DNA from: Adiantum capillus-veneris
Taxonomy: Eukaryota; Streptophyta; Polypodiopsida; Polypodiales; Pteridaceae
DNA: 64,000 nt
Assembly (NCBI GenBank): GCA_014529385.2
Contig: CM043960.1
Coordinates: 119,358,543-119,422,542 of the forward strand
Direction of reading: 5' to 3'
Under the pieces are notes generated by a model, which was not told where the DNA came from, did no database searches, and worked only from the letters and a program-made list of their open reading frames with translations. Each line of letters opens with the position of its first letter. Position 1 is the stretch's first letter. This document shows, in pieces, positions 10,761-22,399 of this stretch. A program made the position numbers and the translations under genes.

Positions 10761-12056
10761 GAAGTCTTGTCGTCCCCGACAAGACCCTATGTCTGCAGTG
10801 GCCTTGACGAGTGCTTCATGTTTTGGTGTTGGTTGAAGCTTTTGTTGTTGCAGTTTCTTCTACCAGATGCTTTGTATGTTGTAGAGGTACCTTTTTCTTG
10901 TACACGTAGTGTATTTGAAGCCATAGCTTCCCCCCTCCGATTGGTTGTTGTAGCGTGAATAAGTCGAGTTCGGTTTGTTTTTGCAGCAAGTCTTTATCTT
11001 GGCAGCTCCATATTGTTTGTTCTTTTGGTGTCATCCTGCATGTGTACCTGTAATCTTGAAGCCTTTTTAAATTTTTTCTGGGCCGTTTTCCTTTGATCTT
11101 CTAGTAGATGAGCATGTAGTTGTTTGGGAATGTCGTTGTTCTGATTTTTTGTGTTTTTATAAGAAAAATAAAATGTGGCATATATTACAAAATGAAGGTC
11201 TTGGATACCTGGATAGGACTAAAGGGAAAAACCTAGTGGGAAAAAAATGCCTTTAGTCACCATTAAATGTGAGGCTATATGTACTTATGTTTGGTGTAAC
11301 CGAGTTTTGTTGAGTTAAAGTAATTATGGCCGTATGGCTACTATTATTGGCTTGATATTCATTGGATAAGTGTTAGTAGCTTGAAGTCAGAGTCGTTGTT
11401 GTTGAGAAAATGCTTATGAAACCTGTTATTACCGCTTCGTCATCGTCATTTTGTTGTGTAAGTGCATGGGTGGAACACAAATCGTGTCAACTGCTTGCAC
11501 AGATAGATGCATGGGAAACGATGTGTTGTGTGAGAAGTGTTTGAATGGGTGCTTCCGACAGTGAACGTAGCTAGAGAAGCAAAAATATATTTGACTTCAA
11601 GAGCTGCCGTTACTCACAAGAAGGGTTTTTGTCGATGAGGTCTTTTCCACTCTCTTCACTGTGTTCATGTGCATGAGTGTTTTCTGGACTACTCTGCCAC
11701 TCCGCCATTTAAAATAGTAGACTTCGACTCTTATGCTCACCTATCCAGCATGAGCGACCCCATTTTACAATATGCTCAACTCTTCCAGCTTGAGCTATAA
11801 TCTAAATATCTAGACTCATAGACCACAAAAGATATTAAGACATGAAGCTTGGGTCTGACGCTTGCTCATTTAGTGGCTCAGCTGCCCGACTCTTGACTCT
11901 TAAGCCATGATTTTTCTGGCGACCTGACTTACTCTCGGGAGCTTTCGACCAAGAATAGGTTTTGAAATTCGAGACTCCCATCCTCAAAGAGAGGATTTGT
12001 AAAGGACCGTACTGGCAATATTGGTTTTTTTTGCCATACCTGGGTGACCTTGGTTG
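10761..12056 (-). other. 3' non-coding region of element 1
   Basis: No sustained reading frame. Two segments are shared with the sense-strand relative at 51.6-52.3 kb: a 'tatgctcaagctggaagagttgag' type block near 11770-11800, and the T-rich/C-rich module at 11198-11257 (minus strand). Conservation between two otherwise diverged elements suggests a cis-acting role in the RNA, but this is inference. Confidence 0.6.
11198..11257 (-). promoter_or_regulatory. Shared T-rich/C-rich module
   Basis: On the minus strand this reads GGCATTTTTTTCCCACTAGG, then TTTTTCCCTTTAGTCC, then ATCCAGGTATCCAAGACC. Nearly the same order of blocks occurs at 52215-52273 (plus) and, more loosely, at 45013-45078 and inside the copia LTRs. 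Confidence 0.6.
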
Positions 12057-14453
12057 TCAAGATTTATTTTTGTTGTTGTTGGTCCCTTGGTTGAGAATAT
12101 TGGCTCGCTCCATTCCCCGTAACACTTTGTCTATCATGTCTTGACATTCTTGAGAGCTAGAGATGACTTCAATCTTCTTCGTGATGTTTTGTTCTTTTGG
12201 AACCCATTTGTATCTGCATCGTGTGATTAGAGTGTCTTTGCAGATATCCTTTGCCTTGAGTGTGACATTGTCCTTCATTTTGCCTTCCGTGAAATTGCGA
12301 TTATCTTCAAGCTGAAGTCTTTGGATTGAAGAATGTTTACCTGGTATCTTTGGTAGCCAGATTCTCCAATTTCCTTGATAGTAACCTTGTGCTTGAAGAA
12401 TTGTAGATGGCACTTCCCATGATGTTTTTGATGTCGTATTGAGATGTACCAGAGTGCCATTTTTGGGATTATTTATCGATGAATTCCTATGTTGGTATGA
12501 AGGCCAGTTGGATTTGAAATTTCCTGCATCCCTTTGGCGAGCCTTGTTGGTTGGTCTCCTTTGGCGATGTCAATATGAGCTTTGTTGCTTTTGGGGACGC
12601 TTTTTGAAACCTTTATCCACAGCATAAGCCGAGGTCTGTGGTTTTGGTAACCAAAGTTTCTTTTGACCCTCATAATAGCCTTGCTCTGCTAAACTGTAGT
12701 GGGAGGCTATCCATCCCATGTGTTTACCTTTCGTCAATTGGCTAGGATAATTTTCCCATATTGGGTCCTTGACCTTTATTTCTTCAGTTTTTATGTAGAC
12801 CGTTGAAAACCTTTGGCGGCGGTGATCTCGTAGTGTAGGGTATTTCGGTTGAAAGATTTTCTTTGGAGTCCGTCTTTCATGTGGAAGCATGTGGTCAGTT
12901 GATGTCGAAGCTCTGTCTTGAACTTTTCAAGGCTGGATTGAAGACTCTGATTTAAGGGGCTGCTTCTGTTGGTAGGACATTTGTGGGCTCATTTTGGCTT
13001 TGCCTTTGTCGGAAGTCGATAATCTTGGAGCAATAGTAGGTTGGATTTCTTGAGATCTAGTCGTGATGACCATTGTTGAAAATTTAGGTACTTCTGCCAA
13101 TGGTTTTGCCCAGTGCTTGGACAAAATCAAATGTGTACTCATTTTGGAGGAATCCACCACTAGGAATTTGTCTTTGATTACCTTTTACCGTAGTGTAAGG
13201 GTAGCTTTTGCAATCCCTAAACTTGTGACGGTTATTCCATGTGATATAGGATATTGTACCTGAATTTCATACAGTTATGGCTTACCTAGCAGTAACCAGG
13301 GCCCATAAGACATGACATTAGTCGTGGCAGTGCAATCTATCTCTGCTGTAAAATTAAATTTCAGTTTCTCATACACATCCAATGAGAATTTAATCTTCTT
13401 GTTGGCTGCCAAGTAGCTAATTTCCTTGTTGCTTTCGGTACTTGTCTTGGACTTTTGGGCCTTGGAAGCTTTGTCATCCTCTTGTATGTTGAACTTCTTT
13501 GTCATTTGACTGGTTTTAGTATGTTCCAAGTGCTTACTATCTTCTGCTGTAGCTGCTTGTTGGTGTTCATCGCTAGTTTCTGACTGTGATGCCTTTGTTC
13601 TTGATTTCAGAAGCTCTCTGTCACTATTTACTTCTTCTAGCACTTGAAGGTCATTCAATGGTGACTTTTCTTCTTGGAAATGTTTTGAAGCTTGTGTAGC
13701 AGGATGCTAAGGTTGACTCTCTTCTTCTGATGCAATGGTCGCCGTGGCCTTTGGTTTCCATTGTTCCATGGGTTTTTGTAGAGTCTCTTCTCGAAAATAT
13801 TCATTCATATCCTGCATTGCTTTTCCTTGGTAGTCAATTTTGGAGTCGGTCATTTCCCTTTCTTCTGTGCATTTTATGTCTTCCGTTACATCTTCTTTTA
13901 GCTTCTCATACTCTTTGATTTGTTCAATCACCAATGAAGAGTCCACAATAGAAAATTTATTTGGTAGACTTTCAGCTTCATCCATTGACTCTATTTGCAT
14001 TTCTTCCACTTGTGACGTGGCATTAAGAATTTTTGTTACCTCTGCCACCTCTTCTTGTGTTGGCTCACTATCGTCGGAAGCTTGGCTTCTTTTGCTATTG
14101 AACCTTGAACTGCGAGATTCATCTTCATCACCTTGTGGATGCTTTGAATTGTCCGCATTGAGGTTCCTTAAACGATCTTGAATCAGCTGATTCAATTGAT
14201 CTTTTTTGAAAGCCTCATTCTTTATGATAATGTCATTGACACCCTTGACCTCAAGAAACTGTGTCTTGAGCCTATCTTTTGTGCTCTGCGAGACAAGATC
14301 TGCTTCTTTTCCGGAGATCTTGTTGGGGATTCTTTCTTCCGTTCCCTTGTTGTCACTGTCTGAACTTTGCTTTTGGCTTGTTTCTTCTTCTTTTCCATGT
14401 AGAGCTTTGTTGGGCAGTCCTTCACTAAATGACCAATGGCACATTGGTTGCAA
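12057..14453 (-). pseudogene. Element 1 ORF2: unrecognised charged protein with repeated aromatic module
   Basis: I do not recognise the family. Open pieces lie in one minus frame (14453-13707, 13658-13275, 13160-12927, 12890-12570, 12413-12057) separated by a few stops, so about 780 codons are readable. The N-terminal two thirds are Lys/Glu/Ser-rich and hydrophilic. The C-terminal third carries DKGKAK, FQPKYP, KGKHMGWIAS, then EQGYYEGQKKLWLPKPQ, and about 100 residues later a second module AQGYYQGNWRIWLPK, followed by YKWVPKEQ. The same module order is found in the relative at 50.7-51.5 kb, which shows conservation at protein level. A nucleic-acid-binding role is possible but unproven. There is no RT, RNase H or integrase motif. 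Confidence 0.7.
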
Positions 14454-16015
14454 TATTTTGTTATCTCAACATGTGCACCCTTTGGACGAGGCAACTCTCC
14501 ATAATACTGCTGATAATGGTTTCCTGTGGTATCGAGATACAGATATGACCTCTTCTTTGCATGCATGAACCTGTAGATTATGACTCACTTAGGTGTATCC
14601 ACTAGCTTCGTGTCTTTATCCTTCATCGTCTTATCCTTGAGAAGCTGGAAATAGCTTGCATACAAGATCAAATCACTATCCATGCTTTCTAGCAGTTGTG
14701 ATGCTAATTCTTCCATCAGTATATGGTCTTTGATGTGGGGCTTCTGCATAGCCTTAGGGCTATGTTTCCGAGTTGATTTTGGCGAGTTCTGCACCGAGGT
14801 TGAAGATTGAACCGAATCTTTGTTTTCTGTTTCCCTTGATGGTGCTTTTGGATGGGGTCCAAGTATGTGACTTACAGGTTGCCCGCAATTGCTAAACTCA
14901 TCCATATTTTTCACATCGGCTATTTCATAGTTCCTATCGTATTTGTCGACCACAATGACATCTTGACCTGACCTTCTACATTGGGCATTGTGAATTTCGA
15001 GTGGTCTCTCCTCCGGCTCGGCATCTTCCAATGCTTCTTGAAATTCCACTTGGACTCCTAAAAAGGACACTACTTCTTGTAAAATTGGACTTCTTAATCC
15101 CAGTCTTGAAGATATAGGGTCTCTTTGTTGAGTTTGAACTCCCCCCATCCGAGAGGGTTTCATATCTGATGTTGGCATCTGTTTAATGCCTGATGATATG
15201 ACTTCTTATGCTTTGTTAAGTAGCTCTTGAGAGCGAGCTAGTTCTTTTTGAAGTTGGGCTATCTTCATAGCTGGTACTTCCGGTGTATTCCCTGTTTGTG
15301 AAATTTGGTGTGTTTGTGCTTTGTCTTGTCCTGGTGCGGTGCACGAGACTTGTGTTGTGTCTTTCCATGTTGTGCCTTGTGTTGTGCGTTGTTGTGTGTC
15401 ATGTGGTGTGTCACTCATTTGTGTAGTGACAGTTGTAGGTGTCAATTCTTCCAGGTGCGTAGTTAGAGGTAAACCCATGACGAGATGGTATACATTACCA
15501 CCTTTAGACATGTAGTCTTATCCTCTTGAGCCAAACGCTTCTGCTGTAAAGTAATGATTGTTTTCTACAGGGACTTCCTGACTTGTGACAGCCCTGTACT
15601 ATCGAACGTCTTCGTCTCCATAGAGGGTACCAATTTTCCGTTTTCTATCTTGTGTTTTGTACAGAAAAATACTTGGAGGATATGCGTAGAGTTCTGTAAG
15701 TTGATCCTTGTACAACATTTATATCTCATTGTCGATGTATTTTCCGTGCCTCATGTAAATTGATCCCAGACAGTCTTCCACGAAATCTAGATGTGGGTGT
15801 AGTACATTTTTCGCTATTTCAACTTCCACATATTGAGATGTCCGAGTTTCCTCTGTATCTTTCTTTGTCTTGATGTACAAATTCCAATTGACATCCTCAT
15901 AGCATGGCAGTCCTTTGTACTGGCCAATCAGATGGATCCAAATTTGCTCTCTTGTAATTTTTGTGGATGTACTTGAAGCTTCGTCTCGGCTGGTCTGCTT
16001 CCTTTGAGATGCCAT
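14222..16015 (-). pseudogene. Element 1 ORF1: gag-like protein with zinc knuckle
   Basis: A minus-strand frame runs from the ATG at 16015 (MASQRKQTSRDEASSTSTK) to 14222 with a few stops, giving about 600 codons. It includes MSKGGNVYHLVMGLP (from 15511), a segment starting at 15178, and near the C-terminus KYCNQCAIGHLVKDCP, a perfect CX2CX4HX4C knuckle (about 14415-14460), followed by a Lys-rich tail. This is the usual layout of a retroelement nucleocapsid. It follows directly on the 3.2 kb leader, and downstream coding continues in another frame. A typical capsid core is not obvious to me, so 'gag-like' rests mainly on the knuckle, the basic tail and the position. Confidence 0.75.
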
Positions 16016-19000
16016 TGCTTTTATCTTGACTCCCTTGTTGTACCTGTTCAGTGATAGCTCTAATTTCTTGCCTCAATGCTAATAAAAATTATTAGCACCC
16101 TTGTGTCGGTCTTCTTCTCTTGAGGTCCTTCAACTTTTGTGGATGCCTTAATCTCTGAGTTTTCTGAATTGGGCTTTGCTTGAACTTCTTGAACTTCTGA
16201 ACTCCCTTGCTTGCCAGGGTTGATACTGTCTTGTCTGGCTGCTTGCTTTTCCTAGAGCTTTTCAGCAGGCCTCGATCTAGTGGAAGCCCTGTGATAAGTT
16301 ATGCAACTTACCACTATACTGCAATGACTGCTCCCTTTGTAGCAATTCTTGAGTCGAGCTAACCTGTGTTCACTTTAGCACACAATCTGCAAAATTCTAT
16401 TTAGCTGGCAAACTTTTTCACAATGAATGCAAAAATTCTTGATGTGCCTTTGACGGCCACACTTGTTCCGTGGGCTCGGAAGTGACTTTCAAGTTCGCTT
16501 TTAGCTGAACTAAACTTAAGCTAGCACAAGAGAATTATGCACAAGTCGCAGTGATTTGCTAGCAAAAATCTTGTGTTAAAGTTCTCCAAAACTTGCGATT
16601 GTTGTTGCAAAATCAAGAGTCCTTGTGTATGGTCTTACTGCTACCAGATTTGTGTATGGACGCCCAAATTTTACACTAGGTCGTAGTTAACTTTTACACC
16701 TTCCCGCGGGTGACCAATGGTTTTCCTAAAAGATAATTTCAATCTGCTAACTTAGCAGTCTTCAAAACTGTGACCGTTTTCTCAGAATTCTTTCAAACTG
16801 TCCGTTTTAGACACTCTTGACTTCTGGATGCGTTTTGAGGCCTTAAACGATGTGTAGTGTCGCTCTCAAGCTACGTTTTGATATAAAAACTTTTCCAATC
16901 CGATACCGTTTGTGAAAGTTATGGCCAAAACAGTGAAATGCAGTTTAGAATGGTCAAAATGAGTCCAAATTCAATTTTGAAAGAATATTTGGGATCTCTA
17001 TGACACTATGAACACTCTTGTATGGTCAAAATTATAGTTGGACCCTAAACTGGCCTAGAGACATCCTATGTGTAGGATGTCTATATGCTCAAAATTTAAC
17101 AAAATTTGGTCCAGAGACTCCCCTTAAGTCTAGCAACACAATGGTATGCTCAGAATTTTATTTGGACCTAAAAATGGCCTTGAGACATCCTATGTGTAGG
17201 ATGTCTTTTTGCTCAGAATGACTTGAAATTTTCACCCCAGCTTCTCCTTGATGTGCTGATTACAGTGGTGTGCTCATAGGCTAGTTTGGAGTCCTAAATC
17301 AAGCTGGAGACATCCTATGCGTAGGATGTCTAAGTGCTCAGATTTTGTCCAAACTTGATCCCAAGATTCTCCTAGGGCTTAGCAACCCAATGGTATGCTT
17401 AGATTTGAATTTGGATGCCAATAGGTCAAGATTTGGGTTGTATAAGCTTCTAGTGCACTCCAAGAGTAGGATGTCTGGCAATTCTCGTCTTTGCTTGGTA
17501 AATAGGCCAAACAAGGTCCAAATTTACTTTAAAAAAAAGTTTTGGAATCCTTGAGACACTGGGAAACTCCCTATATGGCTAAAGTAGAATTTTGACCACT
17601 TTATGACCCTGGAGACATCCTACGCGTAGGATGTCTTTTTGCTCTGTTTCACCTCAAACTTGCATTGTAGCTTCCCCTTGACGTGCTAAACTCACAGCTA
17701 TTTTTAATTGTTGATTCTGACACCTATAGGTTGGTCAAATGATCAAGAATCTGTTCCAAAAGCCTGATGTCTGTTCTGATGAATTCCCAAGTCAAATCAA
17801 CTCCAAATTGGACCAAATTTGCCTAGGAGGCTTATCTAAGGCTATATGACAGCATGGTATGGTCACAACAGAGTTTTGGTCTCAAAATCATGCAGGAGAC
17901 ATCCTATGAGTAGGATGTCTTTTTGCTCAGAATGAACCCAAACTTGGACCAAAGATTCCCCTAGTCTTCAGCAACCCACTGGTATGCTTATAATTTCATT
18001 TGGACCTCAAAAGACCCCAAAACTAGCTATTCTTTCCTTCTATCCCTCCAAAAACCCTTGAGTCTGTTTAATCTTCCCTTTCACTGACCTAAATGAGATG
18101 AAATTTATCACATGCACTCAATACAACATTTAGAAGATGCCTTTGGATTCATCCTATGGTTTGGTCTCAAAATTAGGCCTTGGACACAATTTGGGTAGGA
18201 CGTCTGGCAATTCTCGTCTTTTGGCTTTGATCTGTCAAAATTTGGTCAAATTTCCACTTTCCAGGTGAAAATAGGGTAGAACCTACCTTCTAAACACACT
18301 GGTAACCTCAGATTTTCAAAAAAGTGTCCAGATCACCCTGTAGACATCCTACGCGTAGGATGTCTACTGCTTATTTTTTCAGACTAAAGTGTCCCTGATG
18401 CTTCCTTATGCTCTCAACAAGTGCAAGTACGCTTCACAATTGCAAAAACATGCAAAAATCACTCAATTTAAGCCTTTTCTGAAATTTTACGTTTTCTTAC
18501 TCCGCCTTTTGGCTTTTGGTCAACAAAAATAGGGAAAAACACTCAAGTCAACATGTTACTAGGGTAAAACCTACCCTCTGAACCCAGTGGTAATCTCAGT
18601 TTCCCCAAATTCCCTGCCAAAAGTACCCTGGAGACATCCTACGCGTAGGATGTCTACTGTCTTAAAATGCAATTTTTTTCTGGCAGTAGTACTCCCTATG
18701 CTCTGAAGAGCTCTCAACAATAATCACAGAAACTTTTGGACTTCAAATCAGCTTCCAAACACAATTTACCGTCTTTTCTACTTAACGTTTTCCACTTCTC
18801 TGATGAGCCTAACAGCATATAAGACATGCATAAAGTACTCTAGATCAGAAATCAAGATATCCTACTTACCCTACTCCTACTCATCAATGTGAGATGGTGA
18901 TTTTGATGTCTTGGTTGCTTCTTAGCCTCACACGGACTCTCAAGTCAACCTACCACCACATCTACCACTCCAACTCCTACTCTCTACACCACAACCTACT

Positions 19001-19178
19001 ACTACCTAATACTACCTAAGACGGAAGATCCAGGCTAGACACACGCTCCCTAGACTCCTCCTAAGACCTAGAGAGTCCACCACCCTCTGATCCTATCTAA
19101 ATGTAAAATAGTACTCTGGCAAGCGAGAGGGACCTCTATCCTCAAGGACTAGTCTCGGCCACCTACTTAGGGCCCTCG
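16016..19178 (-). repeat. 5' leader of element 1 with palindrome array
   Basis: About 3.2 kb lie between the primer site and the first ORF, with no sustained frame. From 17.0 to 18.7 kb it carries seven copies of a 24 bp palindrome made of AGACATCCTACG and its reverse complement CGTAGGATGTCT. The copies are at 17059-17082, 17183-17206, 17308-17331, 17613-17636, 17897-17920, 18342-18365 and 18632-18655. Half-copies lie near 17466 and 18194. The first three sit in diverged ~125 bp tandem units ('...gacatcc-core-...tgctcaga...cccaatggtatgctc'). The central bases vary but mostly stay self-complementary. Confidence 0.92.
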
Positions 19179-19196
19179 TCCCCGACAACGGCGCCA
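19179..19196 (-). promoter_or_regulatory. Primer binding site, tRNA-Asp type
   Basis: Read on the minus strand, TGGCGCCGTTGTCGGGGA lies one base inside the 5' LTR. This is close to the common plant gypsy site TGGCGCCGTTGCCGGGGA. It fixes the element's orientation as antisense. Confidence 0.9.
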
Positions 19197-19197
19197 A

Positions 19198-20263
19198 TGT
19201 TGGACGGATACGCCGCGATGGACGTCAGCATATCGAGAACTCACCTAACATATAATGTCAGCTAAGGACGAAGCTCGACCCGCAGGCGCGTGGAAGCAAG
19301 CAAAGGGTGTCAACCTCTACTCGACCGACTAATGACTACTTCCTACAGAGATATCAAATCTACATGCCATCGGTTCTTTGAATGTGAGAGTCTCCTATGA
19401 TGCTACCGCAAGCCAAAAGCCCATTAGACGTTCTCAAAACGTTACAAAACTTGAGGGATATCCTACCAACACCAATAGTCCACTCTTCCTAAGGTCCGTG
19501 ACCAAAAAAACCTACCCCATACCCTCCGTGCAGAAAACGCGTAGGATGTCTGGCCGGTTTTTGCAGGTCGACGTTTCTGAAAACTAAAGTGCCTAATGTG
19601 TAGCTCTACTCACTCTGATCGCATGGATATGCTCAAATGCAAAAACGGACAACAGTTACTCATCGAAACTCCAAAAGTAGCTCGCGGGTAAATCTGCCAA
19701 AACACTGACGAATGCGCGTGATGTAAACATCAACGCATAGCTCTCCTCGTGGGCAACACACTGCTGCTCTCCATTTGCGATTCTGACCACTGTAGCTCCT
19801 ATAGCACACACACACACACTCTCACTCTCTCGCAGTCTCCCAACGACACAGAAGATCAGTTTATTAGAAGTCTCCTTACAAAGCTTTAGGTTTTGGCTTA
19901 TATACTAAGCCTTAGAAAACCTAATGTCCGACCAAAATGATTTGATTTGTCTGTAGGCTTCTATAGAGCTTAATTACAACACTGTGAGCTGGCTTTGCTC
20001 ATCCAACAAGCATCTGTGGCCAAAATACAATTGCCGACTTAAAATATGAAGTTCCCATAAACATTACAAAAGTGGTAGTAATGGCTCAAAATAATAATAA
20101 CGGGATATTCGATGATGTCCATGAGCTTGTATCTTCACATTACAACATCCATCTTTGTCTTCATCACTTCATCAGCATCTTTATTTGGAATCTTTATAGA
20201 ATCTTTGAGGGATCTTTATGGAATCTTTGTGGAAGCGTTGTTGAAAGGTTGACCTTTTCAACA
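19198..20263 (-). repeat. 5' LTR of element 1
   Basis: 1066 bp, a pair with 9686-10748. It holds the half-site CGCGTAGGATGTCT (19538-19551) and a TATATAAG box on the minus strand (19897-19904), a plausible promoter for the genomic RNA. Confidence 0.93.
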
Positions 20264-22100
20264 GTTTATTACCTCTTTTCAATGGTGGAAACTTGAATGT
20301 GAATTCCACTGACGCAAATGTACAACCTATGGGGGTTTTCAAAATGCTATGGATTACACTATTATTGATGCACATGATGTACTTGATGTGGAAAAGGCTG
20401 AGAATGAGCAAGCCAAAGGTATGCCAAAATGGCTGGTGCATACTTTGCGTGATATTAGATTGGATGAACCTTTGTCTAGTTGTAATCATTCAGGTTTTTT
20501 CCATGCATCTTATTCGTCAGATTGTTATGCTTTGGCTATCTATAGCTTATGTGATGTAGAGGAACCTCTATCTCTTGATGAAGCACAAAATTCAAAAAAT
20601 TGGGATCCATGGCTACCATGCAACAAAATAAGATGCACTTGTATAAAACAACACATGGACTTTATGTGGTTTTCCTCCTAGAAAAAAGGCCATTGGTATG
20701 AAGTGGGTTTACAAGTTGAAACATAAGCTAGATGGTGAGATTGATCGCTATAAGGCCTGACTTGTTGCAAAAGGTTATGCACAACAGAAAAGGCATAGAC
20801 TATGAAGACACTTTTGTTCCCACTCATTGTATGACTACTGTGTGTTTTCTATATGCATTGGTAGCTCATTTTGGATGGAATGTTCATCAATCATAGATTG
20901 TTACTACTATCGTGAATGGTGACATATTTGAGGAAGTTTATGTAATGCAGCCTTACGATTTTGTCATAAAAGAACAAGAAGATAAAGTGTGAAAATGTAA
21001 GAAAGCTTCATATGGGTTGAAGAAATATCCTCGTGCTTGTTGGTATGAGAAATTTGACACTCATTTGGTTAAACGAGGCTTTCATAATAGTCCAAAAAAA
21101 AGCACTTTGTTCATAAAGCATAAGGGTGATGTACTTCTCATCGTTGTTCTTTATGTTGATGATTTGCTGATCACTAGACCCAATGAGACACATATTTTTG
21201 AATTTAAGGCTGATATGAATGCTACTATCAAGATGAAAGATTTGGCATTTTTGCATCATTACCTCGACATACAATTTAAGCAGTGCGTTAGTGGTATTGC
21301 GTTGTGTCAAACAAGTTACATAGAGACATTGCTATGTAAGTTTTGACTTGAGGACTCTAAACCTATTGCTACATTTTGGAATTGATTCTTCATGATTCTA
21401 GTGATCCTACCAATGTCACTCTTTACCAAACTGTTGTTGGATGCCTTATTTATGTATGGAATACAAGGTAGGATATTCATTGTTGCAGTATCACAGGGAG
21501 GTCAGTATATTTATGCATAGCCCAGGGTCTAAGCATTGGTAGGATGTCAAGAGAATTTTTTTCTACTTGAGTGGCACTTTGCATCTTGGCTTGTTTTATC
21601 CCAAGGGGGGATCATTGACACCAAATTTACATGATTTTTTGGACTCAGATTGGGCTAGTTTTTTTGACACGTGAGTGTCCACAAGTGGTTTTTGTTTCAT
21701 GCTTGGCAATTCATGCATATCATGGTTAAGCAAGAAACAACCTATTGTGGACACTTCTAGTTGTGATGTTGAGTACAGGGTAGTCTTCATAGCTACGACT
21801 GAGTGTGTATGGTTCAGAAGCCTTATGGTTGATTTTTGTGTTAGACAAGACACTGCTAAAATCATCTACACTAACAATCAAAGTGCATTGGCAGCTGCAA
21901 GGAACCAAAATCTTCATGATCGCACAAAGCACATTCAGGTACCCACTATGTTAGGGAGAGACTCTTAGTAGGAGATATTAGCTTGGTTTATGTGCCAACA
22001 CAGGAAAACCTTGTAGATATGTTCACAAAGGCATTGCCTCGTGAAAAGTTTGAAGATTTCCACAAAGCTTTGGTCTTACTCCCCTTTGTGGATTGATCAT
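20264..22100 (+). pseudogene. Copia reverse transcriptase and RNase H
   Basis: This is the continuation of the copia pol after the nested insertion. The RT begins near 20570 (DEAQNSKNW) and reads WVYKLKHKLDGEIDRYKA, a stop, then LVAKGYAQ near 20700-20790. The catalytic LYVDDLLI lies at about 21150-21175 within the open piece 21017-21346. RNase H follows with SWLSKKQPIVDTSSCDVEY and NNQSALAAARNQNLHDRTKHIQV (about 21725-21940). YVDD is intact, but many stops, shifts and small losses make the gene non-functional. The domain order integrase before RT confirms copia rather than gypsy. Confidence 0.9.
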
Positions 22101-22163
22101 GAACTCAGGCCATGGAACTTCCCTTTACATTATGTATTAGCTCTTGTTCATCGCATCACTCCC

Positions 22164-22173
22164 AGTGGGGATT
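22164..22173 (+). promoter_or_regulatory. Polypurine tract of the copia element
   Basis: The purine-rich AGTGGGGATT directly precedes the 3' LTR. Confidence 0.75.
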
Positions 22174-22399
22174 TGTTACCATATACACGTGGTAGTGATG
22201 TGTGTGAACACACTTAGGACCATCGAGAAATTTTTCCCCTCACTAAGAGGTTTTTTCCCTCATGCATTGTATATACGTCCAATACTCTAGGGCTAACTTA
22301 TCTTTCATTGTGCACTAAGCAATACATACTCTTTTTTGTGTGTCATGAGCTTCTTCATCTTCTCCAAAATAGGTGTGTTTCTCTGTAGCCCTATTTCCA
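22174..22399 (+). repeat. 3' LTR of the copia element
   Basis: 226 bp, TGTTACC...TTTCCA, a pair with 6911-7136. LINE A sequence resumes just after it. Confidence 0.9.

Larger units (their letters stand above)
9686..20263 (-). mobile_element. Element 1: 10.6 kb non-autonomous LTR retrotransposon
   Basis: An antisense element with LTRs of 1063 and 1066 bp starting TGTTGGA and ending CAACA/CACA on the plus strand, and a perfect 5 bp target duplication GTTTA (9681-9685 and 20264-20268). The primer site lies just inside the right LTR and the polypurine tract just inside the left LTR, so it reads right to left. The interior has a ~3.2 kb leader, ~4 kb of coding sequence and a ~1.3 kb 3' region. 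I find a zinc-knuckle protein but no reverse transcriptase, RNase H or integrase motif, so it resembles LARD or TR-GAG type elements that depend on a partner. Its LTRs are far more alike than those of the host copia, as expected for a later insertion. Confidence 0.92.
6911..22399 (+). mobile_element. Ty1-copia retrotransposon, split by a nested element
   Basis: Paired 226 bp LTRs (TGTTACC...CA), an initiator-Met primer binding site, and the domain order gag, protease, integrase, RT, RNase H identify a Ty1-copia element. It is inserted in LINE A and interrupted in its pol gene (after 9685) by the antisense element 9686-20263. The LTRs differ at roughly a fifth of positions by eye, so it is old. 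A perfect target duplication is not evident: the left flank ends GACAA, and AACAA lies 4 nt beyond the apparent right LTR end. Confidence 0.93.

Noticed and set aside
14222-14453. Possible programmed frameshift between element 1 ORF1 and ORF2
   Set aside because: In element 1 the change is in the -1 sense, while in the relative at 50343-50351 it is in the +1 sense at the matching place. Random indels explain both better.
17059-18655. CRISPR array interpretation of the regularly placed palindromes
   Set aside because: Spacing ranges from about 124 to 445 bp, the spacers are themselves diverged repeats, and the context is a plant LTR retrotransposon leader.
6911-22399. A perfect target duplication for the copia element
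   Set aside because: The bases directly next to the apparent LTR ends (GACAA and ATCCA) do not match. AACAA, 4 nt further on, is only suggestive.
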